Assembly: GCA_028870355.1 (NCBI GenBank)
Contig: JAGWPU010000087.1
Location: 1-64,000 of the forward strand
Reading direction: 5' to 3'
DNA from: Gammaproteobacteria bacterium
GTDB taxonomy: Bacteria; Pseudomonadota; Gammaproteobacteria; Steroidobacterales; Steroidobacteraceae
Length of the DNA stretch: 64,000 nucleotides
Position numbers and translations under genes: made by a program. How positions within the stretch are numbered: position 1 is the first letter of the stretch; the number at the start of each line of letters is the position of its first letter. Of this stretch, positions 1 to 10,474 are shown one piece after another. The notes under the pieces are model-generated. The model searched no databases and was not told the origin of the DNA. It saw only the letters and a program-made list of their open reading frames with translations.

Positions 1-2
1 AC

Positions 3-1721
3 GCACTGATCGCGCAGAGCTACCAGAACATGGAGGCCGACGGCGTCTTCTATCAGATGCCGCTGAGCTCCGACGGCGTACCGCTGCCGCCGCAGTCCGT
101 CAACGTCTTCAACCCCTCTTACAACAAGGACAAGTTCGAGAACACCGCGTGGACCGTGCACGGGCGCTTCGGCGTGCTGCGCGCGGTGTACACCGGCAGC
201 TATCTCGATCGCAACGTCGATCAGGTCGGCGACTACACGAACTACGCGCGCGGCGTGTACGCCGACTACTATCAGTGCCACGGCGCGGACCCGAGCGCGG
301 GCCTCCAGGCGACCTGCTTCTCGCCGAGCAGCACCTGGCGCGAGCGCGAGCGCAACACTCACCACAGCGAGGAGGTGCGCCTGCGCACGCCGGACCCGTG
401 GCGCGTGCGCGCGATCCTCGGCGCATTCTACGAGGACTTCGAGATCCAGGATCAGACGCAATGGTATTTCAAGACCCTGCCGGCATGCACGACGAGCCTC
501 GCCGCCGACTGTCTCACCGACGTCGCGCCGGTGCCCGGCGCGAGCACGGGCGGTGCTCCGCTCCCAAACGACAACACGGCCTTCTTCGAGGACATCCAGC
601 GCGGCTATCGACAATATGCCGTGTTCGGATCCGCCGACGTCGACCTGATCCCGAAGGTGCTGACCGCGACCGCGGGCACGCGCTTCCATGATTTCGAGAA
701 CACCGAAGCCGGACAATCGGTCAGCGGCTTCGGCTGTTTCCAGGCGGGCCCTGCCCCGTGCGCGAGCGAGACCGCGACGAACATGGACGCCGAGCACCTG
801 CGTTCGGTCGACTCCGGATTCACCAGCCGGGCGAACCTCACCTGGCATCTCGGGACGGACGCGTTGCTCTACCTCACGTGGTCACAGGGATTCCGACCTG
901 GAGGATTCAATCAAGCCTCGACCTGCCATGCCCTGGGAACCGCGGTCGACAATTTCTGTACGCCGCTGCGCTACACCTCGGATCGGCTGACGAACGAGGA
1001 GTTCGGCTGGAAGATGCAGGGGTTCGATCACCGGATCCAGTGGAACGGCGCCCTGTACCAGGAGAACTGGAGCAACGTGCAGGTGGATTTCTTCGATCCG
1101 GGACAACTCGGCAACCTGCTGTTCTTCACCAACGGCCCGGACTATCGGGTTCGCGGACTGGAGACGACGCTCAGGGCCCGGCTCGCGCGCGGTCTGACCC
1201 TCGACGCGGCCGCCTCGTGGAACCGGAGCCGGCAAACGAACTCGCCATTCTTGATCGCGAACGATCCCGCGCTGCTGCGCAATCCGGCCACCGCGGCGCA
1301 GTTCGGTCGACCGATCACCGCGTTCCGAAACCCCTATGGTCCCGTCGGTAGTCCCGCCGCCAACGCCCCGGCGCTGCAGGTCAGCGTCCGTCTACGCTAC
1401 GGGTTCACGCTCGACGGCTACCGCGCGTTCCTGCAGGCGAGCGGCATGCACACGGCAGGCTCCTTCACCCAGGCCGGCAGCAACCCGAGCCTCGCGGCGG
1501 CCGGCGCGATCAACACGACGTTCCTGCGATTCGAGGATCCGGCGTACTCGCTCATCGATGCGTCCGCGGGCATCGACCGGGACGCCTGGAGAGCCGAGAT
1601 CTACGTTCACAACCTCACCGATGAAATCGCGAGCATCTTCACCTCGACCGCGCAGTTCATCGAGTCGCAGACGATCACCCGTCCCCGGGTCGTCGGCGTC
1701 GAGTTCGGCTATCGGTTCTGA
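3..1721 (+). CDS. TonB-dependent receptor, C-terminal part
   Basis: This is the 3' part of a TonB-dependent outer-membrane receptor; the frame is open to the left edge, so the plug domain and start lie outside the window. The visible ~570 residues are barrel-like: alternating aromatic/hydrophobic strands, repeated turns such as YLTWSQGFRPGGF, and a C-terminal end VEFGYRF with terminal Phe, the usual signal for barrel insertion. The family imports siderophores, cobalamin, glycans or other large ligands using TonB energy. The SQGFRPGGFN motif is typical of the large sphingomonad/gammaproteobacterial receptor groups whose substrates are mostly unknown. It converges on the ROK kinase with a 16 bp gap. 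Substrate cannot be inferred from the barrel alone. Confidence 0.93.
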   Translation, partial: ALIAQSYQNMEADGVFYQMPLSSDGVPLPPQSVNVFNPSYNKDKFENTAWTVHGRFGVLRAVYTGSYLDRNVDQVGDYTNYARGVYADYYQCHGADPSAGLQATCFSPSSTWRERERNTHHSEEVRLRTPDPWRVRAILGAFYEDFEIQDQTQWYFKTLPACTTSLAADCLTDVAPVPGASTGGAPLPNDNTAFFEDIQRGYRQYAVFGSADVDLIPKVLTATAGTRFHDFENTEAGQSVSGFGCFQAGPAPCASETATNMDAEHLRSVDSGFTSRANLTWHLGTDALLYLTWSQGFRPGGFNQASTCHALGTAVDNFCTPLRYTSDRLTNEEFGWKMQGFDHRIQWNGALYQENWSNVQVDFFDPGQLGNLLFFTNGPDYRVRGLETTLRARLARGLTLDAAASWNRSRQTNSPFLIANDPALLRNPATAAQFGRPITAFRNPYGPVGSPAANAPALQVSVRLRYGFTLDGYRAFLQASGMHTAGSFTQAGSNPSLAAAGAINTTFLRFEDPAYSLIDASAGIDRDAWRAEIYVHNLTDEIASIFTSTAQFIESQTITRPRVVGVEFGYRF

Positions 1722-1737
1722 TGTCGAAGACCCGTGG

Positions 1738-2649
1738 CTAGAGCATCCGCTGCGCGAGCAATGCCGCGCCGATGATCCCGCTGCGCTCGCCGAGCGCGGG
1801 CGGCACGAGGTACGCCTCGAGGGTCGGGTCGGCACGCGCGACGGGCAAGTATCCGTTGATGAAGCGACTCGCCGCGTTGCGGATGCGCGGCAGCAGCGCC
1901 CCGTGGGTCATCACGCCGCCACCGATCACGATCCGCTCGCACGCGGTCAGCAGCGCGATCGACACGACCAGTTGCGCCAGATAGCCACCGATGAGATCGA
2001 GCGCGTCGGTGGAGGTCGCAAGGGCATCGAGCCGCGCACCCCAGCGCGCCTCGATCGCCGTGCCACTCGCGAGACCTTCGAGGCAATCGCCGTGGAACGG
2101 GCATACACCGGCGAATCCGGCATCCCGGGGATCGCGGCGAACCAGGATGTGCCCCATCTCCGGATGCGTCGAGCCGTGCAGGGTGCGACCGTCCTGGACC
2201 ACGCCGCCGCCGATACCGGTCCCGACCGTCACGTAGACCAAGGATCGGAGTCCGCGGCCGGCGCCGCATCGAGCCTCGGCGAGCGCCGCGGCATTGACGT
2301 CGGTGTCGATCGCAACCGGCCGCTCGAATCGCTCGATCAAGGCCTGACGCACATCGGTCCCGGCCCAGCCGGGCTTCGGCGTCGTCAGGAGTCGCCCATA
2401 GGTCGGCGATCCCGGATCGAGATCGACCGGGCCGAACGTGCCGATCCCGAACGCCCGCGCCGCGCCGAGACGATGCTGTGCCTCCGCGAAGAACCCGAGC
2501 ACCCGCGCGAGCGTCTCCCCCGGGTCGGTCGTCGGGATCCGCCGGTCCGCGAGCACCTGTCCGTCACCGCGCACGAGCGCGCACTGGAATTTCGATCCGC
2601 CCGCCTCGACCGCGCCGATCAGCGAATCCTCCGGGGGCTTCACGGTCAC
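1738..2649 (-). CDS. ROK-family sugar kinase (fructokinase type)
   Basis: Cytoplasmic ATP-dependent hexose kinase, 303 residues, the usual ROK length. Seen: N-terminal phosphate-binding segment GAVEAGGSKFQCAL (residues 12-25), catalytic Asp in DTDVNAA (D117), the nucleotide loop VTVGTGIGGGV (140-150), and a zinc motif with H167 and C183-x2-H186-x2-C189. That H...C-x2-H-x2-C arrangement matches zinc-dependent bacterial fructokinases such as B. subtilis YdhR, so fructose is the most likely substrate (inference). The GTG start lies 4 bp after the stop of cusA with a GAGGG-like site inside the end of cusA, so it is probably co-transcribed with the copper pump, an odd partner for a sugar kinase. 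Confidence 0.88.
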   Translation of the reverse strand: MTVKPPEDSLIGAVEAGGSKFQCALVRGDGQVLADRRIPTTDPGETLARVLGFFAEAQHRLGAARAFGIGTFGPVDLDPGSPTYGRLLTTPKPGWAGTDVRQALIERFERPVAIDTDVNAAALAEARCGAGRGLRSLVYVTVGTGIGGGVVQDGRTLHGSTHPEMGHILVRRDPRDAGFAGVCPFHGDCLEGLASGTAIEARWGARLDALATSTDALDLIGGYLAQLVVSIALLTACERIVIGGGVMTHGALLPRIRNAASRFINGYLPVARADPTLEAYLVPPALGERSGIIGAALLAQRML

Positions 2650-2653
2650 CGCG

Positions 2654-5600
2654 TCAGCCCTCGGGCCGGCGCAGCCGACGTCGGACGATCGCGCGAAAGC
2701 CGCTGGGGATGAGCACCATCGACAGCAGCGGCGCGGTGATCATTCCGCCGACCATCGGCGCCGCGATCCGTTGCATGATCTCGTGACCGGCGCCCCGGCC
2801 GAGCAGGATCGGCACGAGGCCCACGACGATCACCGCGACCGTCATCGCCTTCGGTCGCACGCGCTGCACCGCCCCTTCGCGAATCGCGTCGTCGAGTGCC
2901 GCGGCGCCCGCGTGAGGATCCACGGCCAGACGTCGATCCCAGGCTTGCCTCAGGTAGAGCAACATCACGACCCCGAACTCGGCTGCGACGCCCGCGAGCG
3001 CAATGAATCCGATCATGGTCGCCACCGACACCTGTTGCCGCAGCAGCCAGATCAGCCAGACCCCCCCGGTCAGCGCGAACGGCAGCGACACCATCAGCAA
3101 CAAGGCCTCGTCCCAGCGGCGGAAGATCGCATAGATCAGGCCGAAGATCACGATGAGCGTGATCGGTACGACGAATTCCAGCCGCCGGGTCGCACGCTCG
3201 AGGTACTCGAACTGCCCCGACCAGACGAGCGAATAGCCCGGCGGCAACCGGACGGACGCGACGGCCCGCTGCAGGTCCGCGACGACCGCACCGAGCGGCC
3301 GACCGGCATTGTCGACGTAGACGTAGGTCGAGGGCTCGGCATCGTCGCTGCGGATCATCGCCGGCCCCGGCTCGACCCGAACGTCCGCGATCTGGCCGAG
3401 GGTGAGCTCGACCCCGCGCGGTGCGACGATCGGCAACTCGCGCAATGCCTCGACCGAATCGCGGTCGACGCGCGGATAGCGCACGATGATCGGGTAGCGG
3501 CGCAGACCCTCGATCGCCTGCCCGATCGGCTCGCCGCCGACCGCGGTCGCGATGATCGTCTGCACGTCCTGCTGCGTGAGTCCGTAGCGCGCGGCATCGA
3601 TTGGGCGGACGTGGACGTCGACGTAGCGTCCGCTCGCGACGCGCTCGGCGACCGCGGATCCGACGCCGGGCACGGTGCGCGCGACCACCTCGATCCGCTG
3701 CGCGATCCGCTGCAGCGTCGGCAGGTCCGGACCGAGCACCTTGATGCCGATCGGGCTCTTGATGCCGGTCGCGAGCATGTCGATGCGGTTGCGGATCGGC
3801 GGAACGAACAGGTTCGTCAATCCGGGCACCTGCACCGCGGCGTTCAAGGCCGCGCGAATCTTCGCCATCGTCATCCCGGGCGGCCATTCCTTGCGCGGTT
3901 TGAACGTGATCGTCGTCTCGAACATCTCGAGCGGCGCCGGATCGGTCGCGGTGTCCGCGTGACCCGCCTTGCCGAACACGTGCGCGACTTCCGGCACGCG
4001 CTTCAGCATCCGGTCGGTCAGCTGCAGGAGCTGCGCGGCCTTGCCGGCCGCCAGGCCGGGCAAAGCGGTCGGCATGTAGAGGAGCGTGCCTTCGTCCATC
4101 GCCGGCAGGAACTCGGTACCGAGCCGGCTGAGCGGTACCGCCGCGGATGCGAGCACGAGCAGCGCCAGCGCGAACGTGGCGACGGGCCGGCGCAGCACCG
4201 CGTCGAGGATCGGCCGGTAGCCCGCGATCAACGCCCGGTTCAGGGGATTCGCCCGCTCCGCGGGGATCCGCCCGCGCAGGAAGTAGCCCATCAGCACCGG
4301 CGTCAACGTGATCGCGAGGCCGGCGGCCGCCGCCATCGCGTAGCTCTTGGTGAACGCGAGCGGCTTGAACAGCTTCCCCTCCTGCGCCTGCAGCGAGAAC
4401 ACCGGCACGAACGACAGGGTGATGATCAGCAAGCTCACGAACAGCGCCGGACCGACTTCCCCGGCGGCGGTCGCGACGATCCGCCAGCGTTCGGTCGGGG
4501 CCGGCTCCACGCCGGCATGCCCGTCGCGCCATTGCTCCAGGTGCTTGTGCGCATTCTCGATCATCACGATCGCCGCATCGACCATCGCACCGACCGCGAT
4601 CGCAATGCCGCTCAAGGACATGATGTTCGACGACACACCCTGCAGATGCATCACGATGAATGCCGCGAGCACGCCGAGCGGCAGCATCAGGATCGCGACC
4701 AGCGAGGAACGCAGGTGCCCGAGGAACAGCACGCAGACCAGGGAGACGACGAGGAACTCCTCGATCAGCTTGTCCCGCAGGTTCTGGATCGACGCGTCGA
4801 TCAGCTGCGACCGGTCGTAGGTCGGCACGATCTCGACGCCCGGCGGAAGGCTGCGCTGCAGCGTCCGCAGCTTGGCCTTGACCGCTTCGATCGTCGCCAG
4901 CGCATTCTTGCCCGACCGCAGGATCACCACGCCGCCCGCGACCTCCCCTTGGCCATCGAGCTCGGCGATCCCTCGGCGCAGCGCCGGTCCCCGACGAATC
5001 GTCGCGACGTCGCGAAGCAACACCGGCACCCCGTCGGGACCCGTCGCGACCGGGACCGCGCCGAACGCGTGCCGTGTCTGCAGGTACCCGACGCTGCGGA
5101 CCATCAGTTCGGCTTCCCCTTGCTCGATGACCGAGCCGCCGCTCGCGCCATTCGCGGCGCGGATCGCCGCGATCAGCCGCGCAACCGTGATCCCGTGCGC
5201 CGCGAGCGCGCTCGGATCCGGGATCACCTGCCATGCCCGCACCATCCCGCCGATCGAGGCGACCTCGGCAACGTTGGGCACGGTCTTCAGCTGATACTTC
5301 AGGAACCAATCCTGCAGGCTGCGCAACTGCCCGAGGTCGTAGCGACCGCTGCGATCGACGAGCGCATATTCGTAGATCCAGCCGAGCCCGGTCGCATCGG
5401 GCCCGAGCGTCGGCGTGACGCCGGGCGGCAGCTGGGCGCGAATCTCGCTGAGGGCTTCCAGCACCCGAGATCGCGCCCCGTAGAGATCCGTCCGGTCGTT
5501 GAACAGCACGTAGACGTAGGAGTCGCCGAAGAAGGAGTATCCGCGCACGGCGGTCGCGCCCGGGACCGACAGCATCGTCGTCGCGAGCGGATAGGTCACC

Positions 5601-5791
5601 TGGTCCTCGACGATCTGCGGCGGTTGCCCGGGCCAGCTCGTGCGGACGATGACTTCGGTGTCGGACAGGTCCGGCAGCGCATCGAGCGGCGTCCGGGACA
5701 CGGCGTAGACGCCCGCGAGCGCGAGTGCCAGCGCGCCGAGCAGCACGAGGCCGCGGTGCGCGATCGACCAGCGAATGACCGCGGCGATCAC
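2654..5791 (-). CDS. cusA: CusA/CzcA-type heavy-metal RND efflux pump
   Basis: Inner-membrane proton-driven RND pump of the heavy-metal (HME) class, 1045 residues, the usual length. The N-terminus [19 protein letters not shown] leads into TM1. TM4 carries the HME signature [20 protein letters not shown], closest to the monovalent-metal pump CusA (Cu+/Ag+), rather than the D-D form of hydrophobe pumps. The [18 protein letters not shown] and YFLRGRIP segments are also CusA-like. The GTG start overlaps the cusB stop as GTGA (4 bp), so translation is coupled; an open frame continues upstream but only by reading across cusB. With cusB and cusC it forms a complete tripartite exporter. Cu+/Ag+ specificity rests on motif similarity and on the copper-type neighbour at 8356-8757. 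Confidence 0.93.
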   Translation of the reverse strand: MIAAVIRWSIAHRGLVLLGALALALAGVYAVSRTPLDALPDLSDTEVIVRTSWPGQPPQIVEDQVTYPLATTMLSVPGATAVRGYSFFGDSYVYVLFNDRTDLYGARSRVLEALSEIRAQLPPGVTPTLGPDATGLGWIYEYALVDRSGRYDLGQLRSLQDWFLKYQLKTVPNVAEVASIGGMVRAWQVIPDPSALAAHGITVARLIAAIRAANGASGGSVIEQGEAELMVRSVGYLQTRHAFGAVPVATGPDGVPVLLRDVATIRRGPALRRGIAELDGQGEVAGGVVILRSGKNALATIEAVKAKLRTLQRSLPPGVEIVPTYDRSQLIDASIQNLRDKLIEEFLVVSLVCVLFLGHLRSSLVAILMLPLGVLAAFIVMHLQGVSSNIMSLSGIAIAVGAMVDAAIVMIENAHKHLEQWRDGHAGVEPAPTERWRIVATAAGEVGPALFVSLLIITLSFVPVFSLQAQEGKLFKPLAFTKSYAMAAAAGLAITLTPVLMGYFLRGRIPAERANPLNRALIAGYRPILDAVLRRPVATFALALLVLASAAVPLSRLGTEFLPAMDEGTLLYMPTALPGLAAGKAAQLLQLTDRMLKRVPEVAHVFGKAGHADTATDPAPLEMFETTITFKPRKEWPPGMTMAKIRAALNAAVQVPGLTNLFVPPIRNRIDMLATGIKSPIGIKVLGPDLPTLQRIAQRIEVVARTVPGVGSAVAERVASGRYVDVHVRPIDAARYGLTQQDVQTIIATAVGGEPIGQAIEGLRRYPIIVRYPRVDRDSVEALRELPIVAPRGVELTLGQIADVRVEPGPAMIRSDDAEPSTYVYVDNAGRPLGAVVADLQRAVASVRLPPGYSLVWSGQFEYLERATRRLEFVVPITLIVIFGLIYAIFRRWDEALLLMVSLPFALTGGVWLIWLLRQQVSVATMIGFIALAGVAAEFGVVMLLYLRQAWDRRLAVDPHAGAAALDDAIREGAVQRVRPKAMTVAVIVVGLVPILLGRGAGHEIMQRIAAPMVGGMITAPLLSMVLIPSGFRAIVRRRLRRPEG

Positions 5792-7020
5792 AGCCGGCCC
5801 AGCGCGCCCGACAGGCTGGCCTCCGAATCGATCAGGAACTGTCCCGAGACGACGATGCGCTCGCCGCCCTCGAGACCCCGCAGCACCTCGGTGTATCCGC
5901 CCGCCGACCGGCCGAGCACCACCGGGACCGGCGTGAAGTGGCCGTTCCCGTTCGCGAGGATCACGCGCGTCGCCGCGCCGGTGGCGATGATCGCGCCCGT
6001 CGGCACGAGCGGCAGTGCGGGGCCGGCCGTGGGTCGCAAGGACACGGTCGCGAACATCCCGGGTGCCAGCCGTCGGTCGGGGTTCGCGAGCAGGATCCGG
6101 GCCCGCTGGGTCCGGGTCGCGGGGTCGACGTCCGGCAACAGTGCGTCGACGGACCCGCGGAAAATCCGACCCGGGAATGCATCGACCCGCACCTCGACCG
6201 GCGTGCCGGGGCCGATCCCGCCGATCGCGTTCTGCGGGATCGCCGCGACCAGCCAGACCGTTCCGAGGCCGTTGAGCGTCATCAAGGTCTGGCCGGCATC
6301 GACGCGTTGCCCTTCGCGCACGTCGACGGTCACGATCACCCCGCCCGCGGGCGCGCGCACGGTGACCTGGGACGCGGATCCCGGGTCGCGGCCGCGAAGC
6401 GCCTCCCGCACGTCGCGATCCGACAGCCCGAGCACGCGCAGCCGCTCGCGCGCCGCCGCCCGCAGCCCCTGCGCGTCGGACGATCGGGAGCGCAGCAGCG
6501 CCGCATACTCGGCGAGTGCGCCGCCCCAGGCCGGGGCCAGCAGCGCCGCGAGCGGTTGCCCCGCGGCGACGCGAGTAAACGGCGCACGCACGTCGAGCCG
6601 CGTGACGATGCCGTCGGCGCGCGCGCTGATCGTGTACGCCTGGTCGAGATTCCAGCTCACGGTGGCCGGCACCCGGACCCGCAACCGCAACCCCCGGCGC
6701 TCGACGACGGCGGTGCGTATCCCGAGGTTCTGCAGCATCCGCGGATCGATGCGCACGCCCGCCGAGCCCATCGGTGCGCTCGCGTATTTCGGCACCATCT
6801 GCATGCCCATCGGCGAGAGGCCCGGGTGATCGAAATGCTGCCCAGGGGCCATCGGGTCGTACCAGTAGAGGACCCGTCCCGCGGGCTTTGCGTTCCCGTT
6901 CGAAGCACCCCGTGTCGCGCGGACAGCGGTATCGGTCGTGCGCCGACCGACCCAGTAGCCGAGCGACACCAGCGCGGTGCCCGCGAACAGCAGCGCGGCG
7001 AATCGTGCGAACCGCATCAT
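5788..7020 (-). CDS. cusB: CusB-type periplasmic adaptor of metal RND pump
   Basis: Membrane-fusion protein linking pump and outer-membrane channel, 410 residues. Order seen: N-terminal membrane anchor (residues 3-24), a heavy-metal-binding segment at about 50-80 with the pattern YWYDPMAPG...[15 protein letters not shown], then lipoyl/barrel-sandwich halves ([11 protein letters not shown] and [21 protein letters not shown]) and a beta-barrel/membrane-proximal end. The Met-rich segment (PM...SPMGMQMVP) is the known Cu+/Ag+-binding hallmark of CusB proteins. The start is the first of two adjacent ATGs at 7020; it overlaps the TolC-gene stop (ATGA) and has an AGGAGGA ribosome site 6-7 bases upstream. 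Part of the cusCBA operon. Confidence 0.93.
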   Translation of the reverse strand: MMRFARFAALLFAGTALVSLGYWVGRRTTDTAVRATRGASNGNAKPAGRVLYWYDPMAPGQHFDHPGLSPMGMQMVPKYASAPMGSAGVRIDPRMLQNLGIRTAVVERRGLRLRVRVPATVSWNLDQAYTISARADGIVTRLDVRAPFTRVAAGQPLAALLAPAWGGALAEYAALLRSRSSDAQGLRAAARERLRVLGLSDRDVREALRGRDPGSASQVTVRAPAGGVIVTVDVREGQRVDAGQTLMTLNGLGTVWLVAAIPQNAIGGIGPGTPVEVRVDAFPGRIFRGSVDALLPDVDPATRTQRARILLANPDRRLAPGMFATVSLRPTAGPALPLVPTGAIIATGAATRVILANGNGHFTPVPVVLGRSAGGYTEVLRGLEGGERIVVSGQFLIDSEASLSGALGRL

Positions 7021-8276
7021 GGCAGTTCCTCCTGTCCCGGCATGAGGTACGCGAGCGCCGCCCATTGTTCGGCGCGCGCCGCGACGGCGTCGACATAGCT
7101 CAAGCGCAAGTCGATCTCGTCGCGGCGTGCCTCGAGCCAAGGCTGCAGCGAACCGCCGCCACGGTAGGCCGCCAGTGCCGTGCGAGCGCGATCGCGCGCG
7201 AGCGGCAGCAAGGCGTCGCGATCACGGTCGACCTGTCTGCTCCAGCCTCGCCAGGCAGCGAGCCGCGCGGCGACCGCCGCTCGTTGCGCGCGCCGAGCAT
7301 CGTCGTGGGAGGCCTGAATCGCCCGCCACTCATCGTCTGCGGCACTGACCCCGGCGTCCTGACGGTGGCGCGTGAAGACCGGCAAGCTCACGCTGAACTG
7401 CAGCGATACCATGTCGGATCGCCCCGGCCCCCGGTTGCCGTAAGTGACCCCGATACTCCAGTCGGGACGCTTCGCCGCACGCGCCTCCGCGACCGCCGCC
7501 GCCGCCGCGCTCTCACGGGCGCGCCAGACGCGCATCGGCACCTGCCGGTCGACGTTCTCCTCGAGCGCGGCCGGCGTTTGCGGGAGTCGCGCGAAATTCG
7601 GCGCGTCCCCGACGGAAGGCGCATCCGACCCGACCCAGCGTTGCAGCTCGGCGCGTGCCGCCCGCCAGGCCGCATTGACGGCATCGATTCGGTTTTCGAG
7701 GGTGAGCGCAGCCGCCTGCGCGGCGAGCACGTCCGTCGCACTCCCCTCGCCACCGCGTAGCCTTGCCCGGGCGATTTGCACCGCCAGTGCACTCTCGTCA
7801 CGCAGCGCGACGAGTTCACTTTGTCGCTGTCCCTCGGTCCACACCGCGATCCACGCATCGGCGACCCGCTGCTCGGTGCTCTCGACCGTGACGGCACGAC
7901 TCGCGATCGCAACGTCGACGCTCGAGTCCGCGCGACGCCGCTGCGCTGCGCGCATCGCCTCGGAGGGGATCGCCTGCGTGAGCCCCACGGTGCGCATCGA
8001 CATCGGCTCGGCGCCCCAGCGCAGCGCGTCCGGCGCGGTCACGGGATAGTTCGCGACGCCGACCGACATCGACGGATCCGGCAACCGCCCGGCCCGATCC
8101 GCCTGCGCACGCGACGCGGCGATCGCGTCGCGGCCGGCACGGACGAGGGGCGCGCGGGCCACTCCCCGTTGCACGGCCTCGTCGAGCGTCAGCGGTCTCC
8201 CGGACGCGTGCGATCGAATGGCCGGCAACAGCAGCAAGGGCAGCAGCAAGAGTGAACGTGGGCTGAGAAGGCGCAT
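7017..8276 (-). CDS. cusC: TolC-family outer-membrane factor (CusC-like)
   Basis: Outer-membrane channel of the metal efflux system, 419 residues. It begins with a signal peptide ([24 protein letters not shown]) and then two Ala/Arg/Glu-rich outer-membrane-efflux repeats, including the typical [10 protein letters not shown] opening and [19 protein letters not shown] and [10 protein letters not shown] segments. No lipobox Cys follows the signal peptide, unlike E. coli CusC. I chose ATG 8276 over a longer in-frame start because the signal peptide starts there and a GGAG lies 9 bases upstream. It overlaps cusB by 4 bp (ATGA). Function by family and operon position: export duct for Cu+/Ag+. Confidence 0.88.
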   Translation of the reverse strand: MRLLSPRSLLLLPLLLLPAIRSHASGRPLTLDEAVQRGVARAPLVRAGRDAIAASRAQADRAGRLPDPSMSVGVANYPVTAPDALRWGAEPMSMRTVGLTQAIPSEAMRAAQRRRADSSVDVAIASRAVTVESTEQRVADAWIAVWTEGQRQSELVALRDESALAVQIARARLRGGEGSATDVLAAQAAALTLENRIDAVNAAWRAARAELQRWVGSDAPSVGDAPNFARLPQTPAALEENVDRQVPMRVWRARESAAAAAVAEARAAKRPDWSIGVTYGNRGPGRSDMVSLQFSVSLPVFTRHRQDAGVSAADDEWRAIQASHDDARRAQRAAVAARLAAWRGWSRQVDRDRDALLPLARDRARTALAAYRGGGSLQPWLEARRDEIDLRLSYVDAVAARAEQWAALAYLMPGQEELP

Positions 8277-8355
8277 GACCAATGACTCCGGTGATCCCGT
8301 CCGATCGCGCACGCCGAAGCGCGCGCGACACCGCGGTGACGACTGCCGGAGGTCG

Positions 8356-8757
8356 CTAGATCAGGAGCGAGCAGTACAGGAGGGTGCGAAAATGCGGCGG
8401 TGCACGCGGGGCGGTCGTGCGATCCGCAGCCCAGCGCGCCGACCGCGGCAACGGGATCACCGCGAGTACGGCCCGGAGCGCGACGTCGACACGCGGCGGC
8501 GCACTCGCCGCCGGCGGATGCGCAGCGGTCGCCGGTTGTGCGGTGCAGTGCGCCACACAGGCGATCGCGGCCGCCGTACGAGCCGACCGCCCGTGCGTGC
8601 CCATCGGCATCGTCATGCCGCTCGAACAGCCCGGCATCGCAGCCGGGCCCGCACAGACATGCGCCGCGAACGCCCACTGCTCCGCGAGCAGGCACAGAGC
8701 GACCGCCAGCAAGAGGCGGCTCGTCCAGCGTTGCGCGGAGGCGTTCAGGCATCGCAT
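8356..8757 (-). CDS. Small exported Cys/Met/His-rich protein of copper operon (DUF2946-like)
   Basis: 133-residue protein with a clear signal peptide (hydrophobic residues 13-30 ending AEQWAFA). The mature part has a metal-like cluster C-x7-C-x3-MTMPMGTH and a second pair of cysteines (IACVAHC), then a Pro-rich tail ending PPHFRTLLYCSLLI. Small exported proteins with this shape, sometimes labelled DUF2946, often precede cus/cop genes; their function is not established. It is the first gene of the cus block, 79 bp before cusC. A periplasmic copper-binding role is inferred from composition and location only. An earlier in-frame start would lengthen it by 20 residues, but it would precede a normal signal peptide. 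Confidence 0.65.
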   Translation of the reverse strand: MRCLNASAQRWTSRLLLAVALCLLAEQWAFAAHVCAGPAAMPGCSSGMTMPMGTHGRSARTAAAIACVAHCTAQPATAAHPPAASAPPRVDVALRAVLAVIPLPRSARWAADRTTAPRAPPHFRTLLYCSLLI

Positions 8758-8803
8758 CGAGCCGGACGTTATCACTTCCCGCCGGCTCGCACCATGCGCC
8801 GCG

Positions 8804-9958
8804 TCAGATAACCGCAAGCCGCCTCGCGCCCTCGATCAGGGTCGCATCGTCCTTTGCGAAACTCATCCGGATCAATCCGGTATCCATCCCGTCGGCGTGG
8901 AACGCCGACAGGGGGATCGTCGCGACGCGGTGCTCGCGGATCAATCGTGCCGCGAAGTCGCCGTCGGATTCACGGCGCAGATGGTCGAATCGCGCCAACA
9001 GGAAGAAGCTGCCCCGGCTCGGCAGGAGGTGCAGTCGCGAATGCCCGAGATGCTCGACGAGCAGGTCGCGCTTTCGTTGGTAGAACGCGGCGAGCGATCG
9101 ATAGCTCGCCGGTTCGGCGAGCGCCTCGGCGAACGCCCATTGCATCGGCGTATCGGCCGCGAAGGTCATGAATTGGTGGATCTTGCGGATCTCGGCGGTC
9201 AGATCGTCGGGAGCCAGACAATAACCGACGCGCCAGCCGGTCACGTGATAGGTCTTGCCGAACGACGACACGATCACGCTGCGTTCCCGCAGCGCGGGAT
9301 GCCGAGCCATGCTCTGGTGAACGGCGCCGTCGAACACGACGTGCTCATAGACCTCGTCGGAGAGAATGACGATGTCGGAGTTCCGCGTGACCGCGACGAG
9401 ACGCTCGATGTCCTGCGCGTCGAATATCGTCGCGGTCGGATTGTGAGGGGAATTGACGATGATCATCCGGGTCTTCGCGGTGATCGCCGCTGCGACCTCG
9501 TCCCAGTCGATCCGGAAGTCGTCGGGCTTGAGCTTGATCGCGATCGCCTTCGCGCCCTGCACCCGCACGATCGGCGCGTAGCTGTCGAACGCCGGCTCGA
9601 AATAGATCACCTCGTCGCCCGGGTGCACGAGCGCGCTGAGGGTCGCGTACAGGCCCTCGCTCGCGCTCGCCATCACCGTGATCTCCCGTTCGGCGTCGTA
9701 GCGTGCGCCGTAGAGCGACTGCATCTTCCCGGCCAGCGCCTCGCGCAGCGGCGCGAGGCCGATCATCGGCGCGTACTGATTGTGACCGGCGCGCATCGCA
9801 TGCGTCGCGCGATCCACGAGCGACCGGTCGCAGGGGAAATTCGGCGCCCCCTGGCTCAGGTTCAGCGCATCGTATTGCGCGGCGAGCTCGCCGATGACCG
9901 CGAAGATCGTGGTGCCGACGTCAGCGAGCTTCGACCGGACCCGGCAAGGACTGTGCAT
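8804..9958 (-). CDS. PLP-dependent class I aminotransferase, methionine aminotransferase (YbdL) type
   Basis: Cytoplasmic fold-type I aminotransferase, 384 residues. Seen: substrate-binding start NLSQGAPNFP, PLP-contact ASASEGLYATLSALV, N173 in NSPHNPTATIF, D201 in LSDEVYEHV, PLP lysine K235 in SSFGKTYHVTGWRVGYC, and the carboxylate-binding Arg near LIRMSF. The SSFGKTYHxTxWxVGY block is very close to E. coli YbdL, a methionine/aromatic 2-oxo-acid aminotransferase, so methionine regeneration from 2-oxo-4-methylthiobutyrate is the best guess. Start ATG 9958 lies 15 bp after the DUF202 gene stop, so the two may be co-transcribed. Other kynurenine-type or aspartate-type aminotransferases are less likely. 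Confidence 0.86.
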   Translation of the reverse strand: MHSPCRVRSKLADVGTTIFAVIGELAAQYDALNLSQGAPNFPCDRSLVDRATHAMRAGHNQYAPMIGLAPLREALAGKMQSLYGARYDAEREITVMASASEGLYATLSALVHPGDEVIYFEPAFDSYAPIVRVQGAKAIAIKLKPDDFRIDWDEVAAAITAKTRMIIVNSPHNPTATIFDAQDIERLVAVTRNSDIVILSDEVYEHVVFDGAVHQSMARHPALRERSVIVSSFGKTYHVTGWRVGYCLAPDDLTAEIRKIHQFMTFAADTPMQWAFAEALAEPASYRSLAAFYQRKRDLLVEHLGHSRLHLLPSRGSFFLLARFDHLRRESDGDFAARLIREHRVATIPLSAFHADGMDTGLIRMSFAKDDATLIEGARRLAVI

Positions 9959-9973
9959 GCCGACCGTGCCCCG

Positions 9974-10366
9974 CTAGCCCGAGACCGCCAGCGTCTCCGC
10001 CAGGTAGACGAGCAGCGCCAGCCCCAGGATCGAGACCATCGCCGCGAGCAGCAGATCCGCCCGGGCGCTGTTCACCTGCTGCCGCTCGCTGTCGATCGCG
10101 CGCCCCGTGCGCATGAACCGCACCGTCGCGACGCTCACGATGAGCGTACCCGCGGCGATCAGTGCGAGTCCCGCGACGTTTCCGAACCCGCCCCCCGGTA
10201 CGCCCCGCGGCCTGATCCCGCTCGCCGCGAACGACTGTGCGGCGATCTTCAGGAACAGGTTGAACTTCGCGACCAGGAAGCCGAAGGCCATGACCGCGAT
10301 CGCGGTGCGCACCCACGCGAGAAAGGTCCGTTCGTTGGCCGCATGGTCGGAGAAATTTCGGATCAT
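9974..10366 (-). CDS. DUF202 (YidH-like) inner-membrane protein
   Basis: 130-residue membrane protein with about three transmembrane helices. The N-terminal signature [25 protein letters not shown] is the DUF202 hallmark. Function of the family is not established. Start ATG 10366 has AAGGAA about 8 bases upstream. It lies 15 bp before the aminotransferase gene on the same strand and 108 bp after the CBS-domain gene, so it could be the head of a two-gene unit or the tail of the metal-transport operon. Confidence 0.85.
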   Translation of the reverse strand: MIRNFSDHAANERTFLAWVRTAIAVMAFGFLVAKFNLFLKIAAQSFAASGIRPRGVPGGGFGNVAGLALIAAGTLIVSVATVRFMRTGRAIDSERQQVNSARADLLLAAMVSILGLALLVYLAETLAVSG

Positions 10367-10474
10367 GAGGTGAGCTTCCTTTCGGCAGAGGATAATTCAA
10401 TATTCGGTCGCCGGGCGAGCCGACATCGGCATCCGGGCCCCGCGCCCGAGCGCGACGTGTCGACCGCGCCCCGC

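Noticed and set aside
2438-6829. 1463-codon open frame on the plus strand across the copper operon
   Set aside because: Antisense to cusA and cusB; Arg/His/Asp-rich composition typical of a shadow frame in GC-rich DNA, no family motif.
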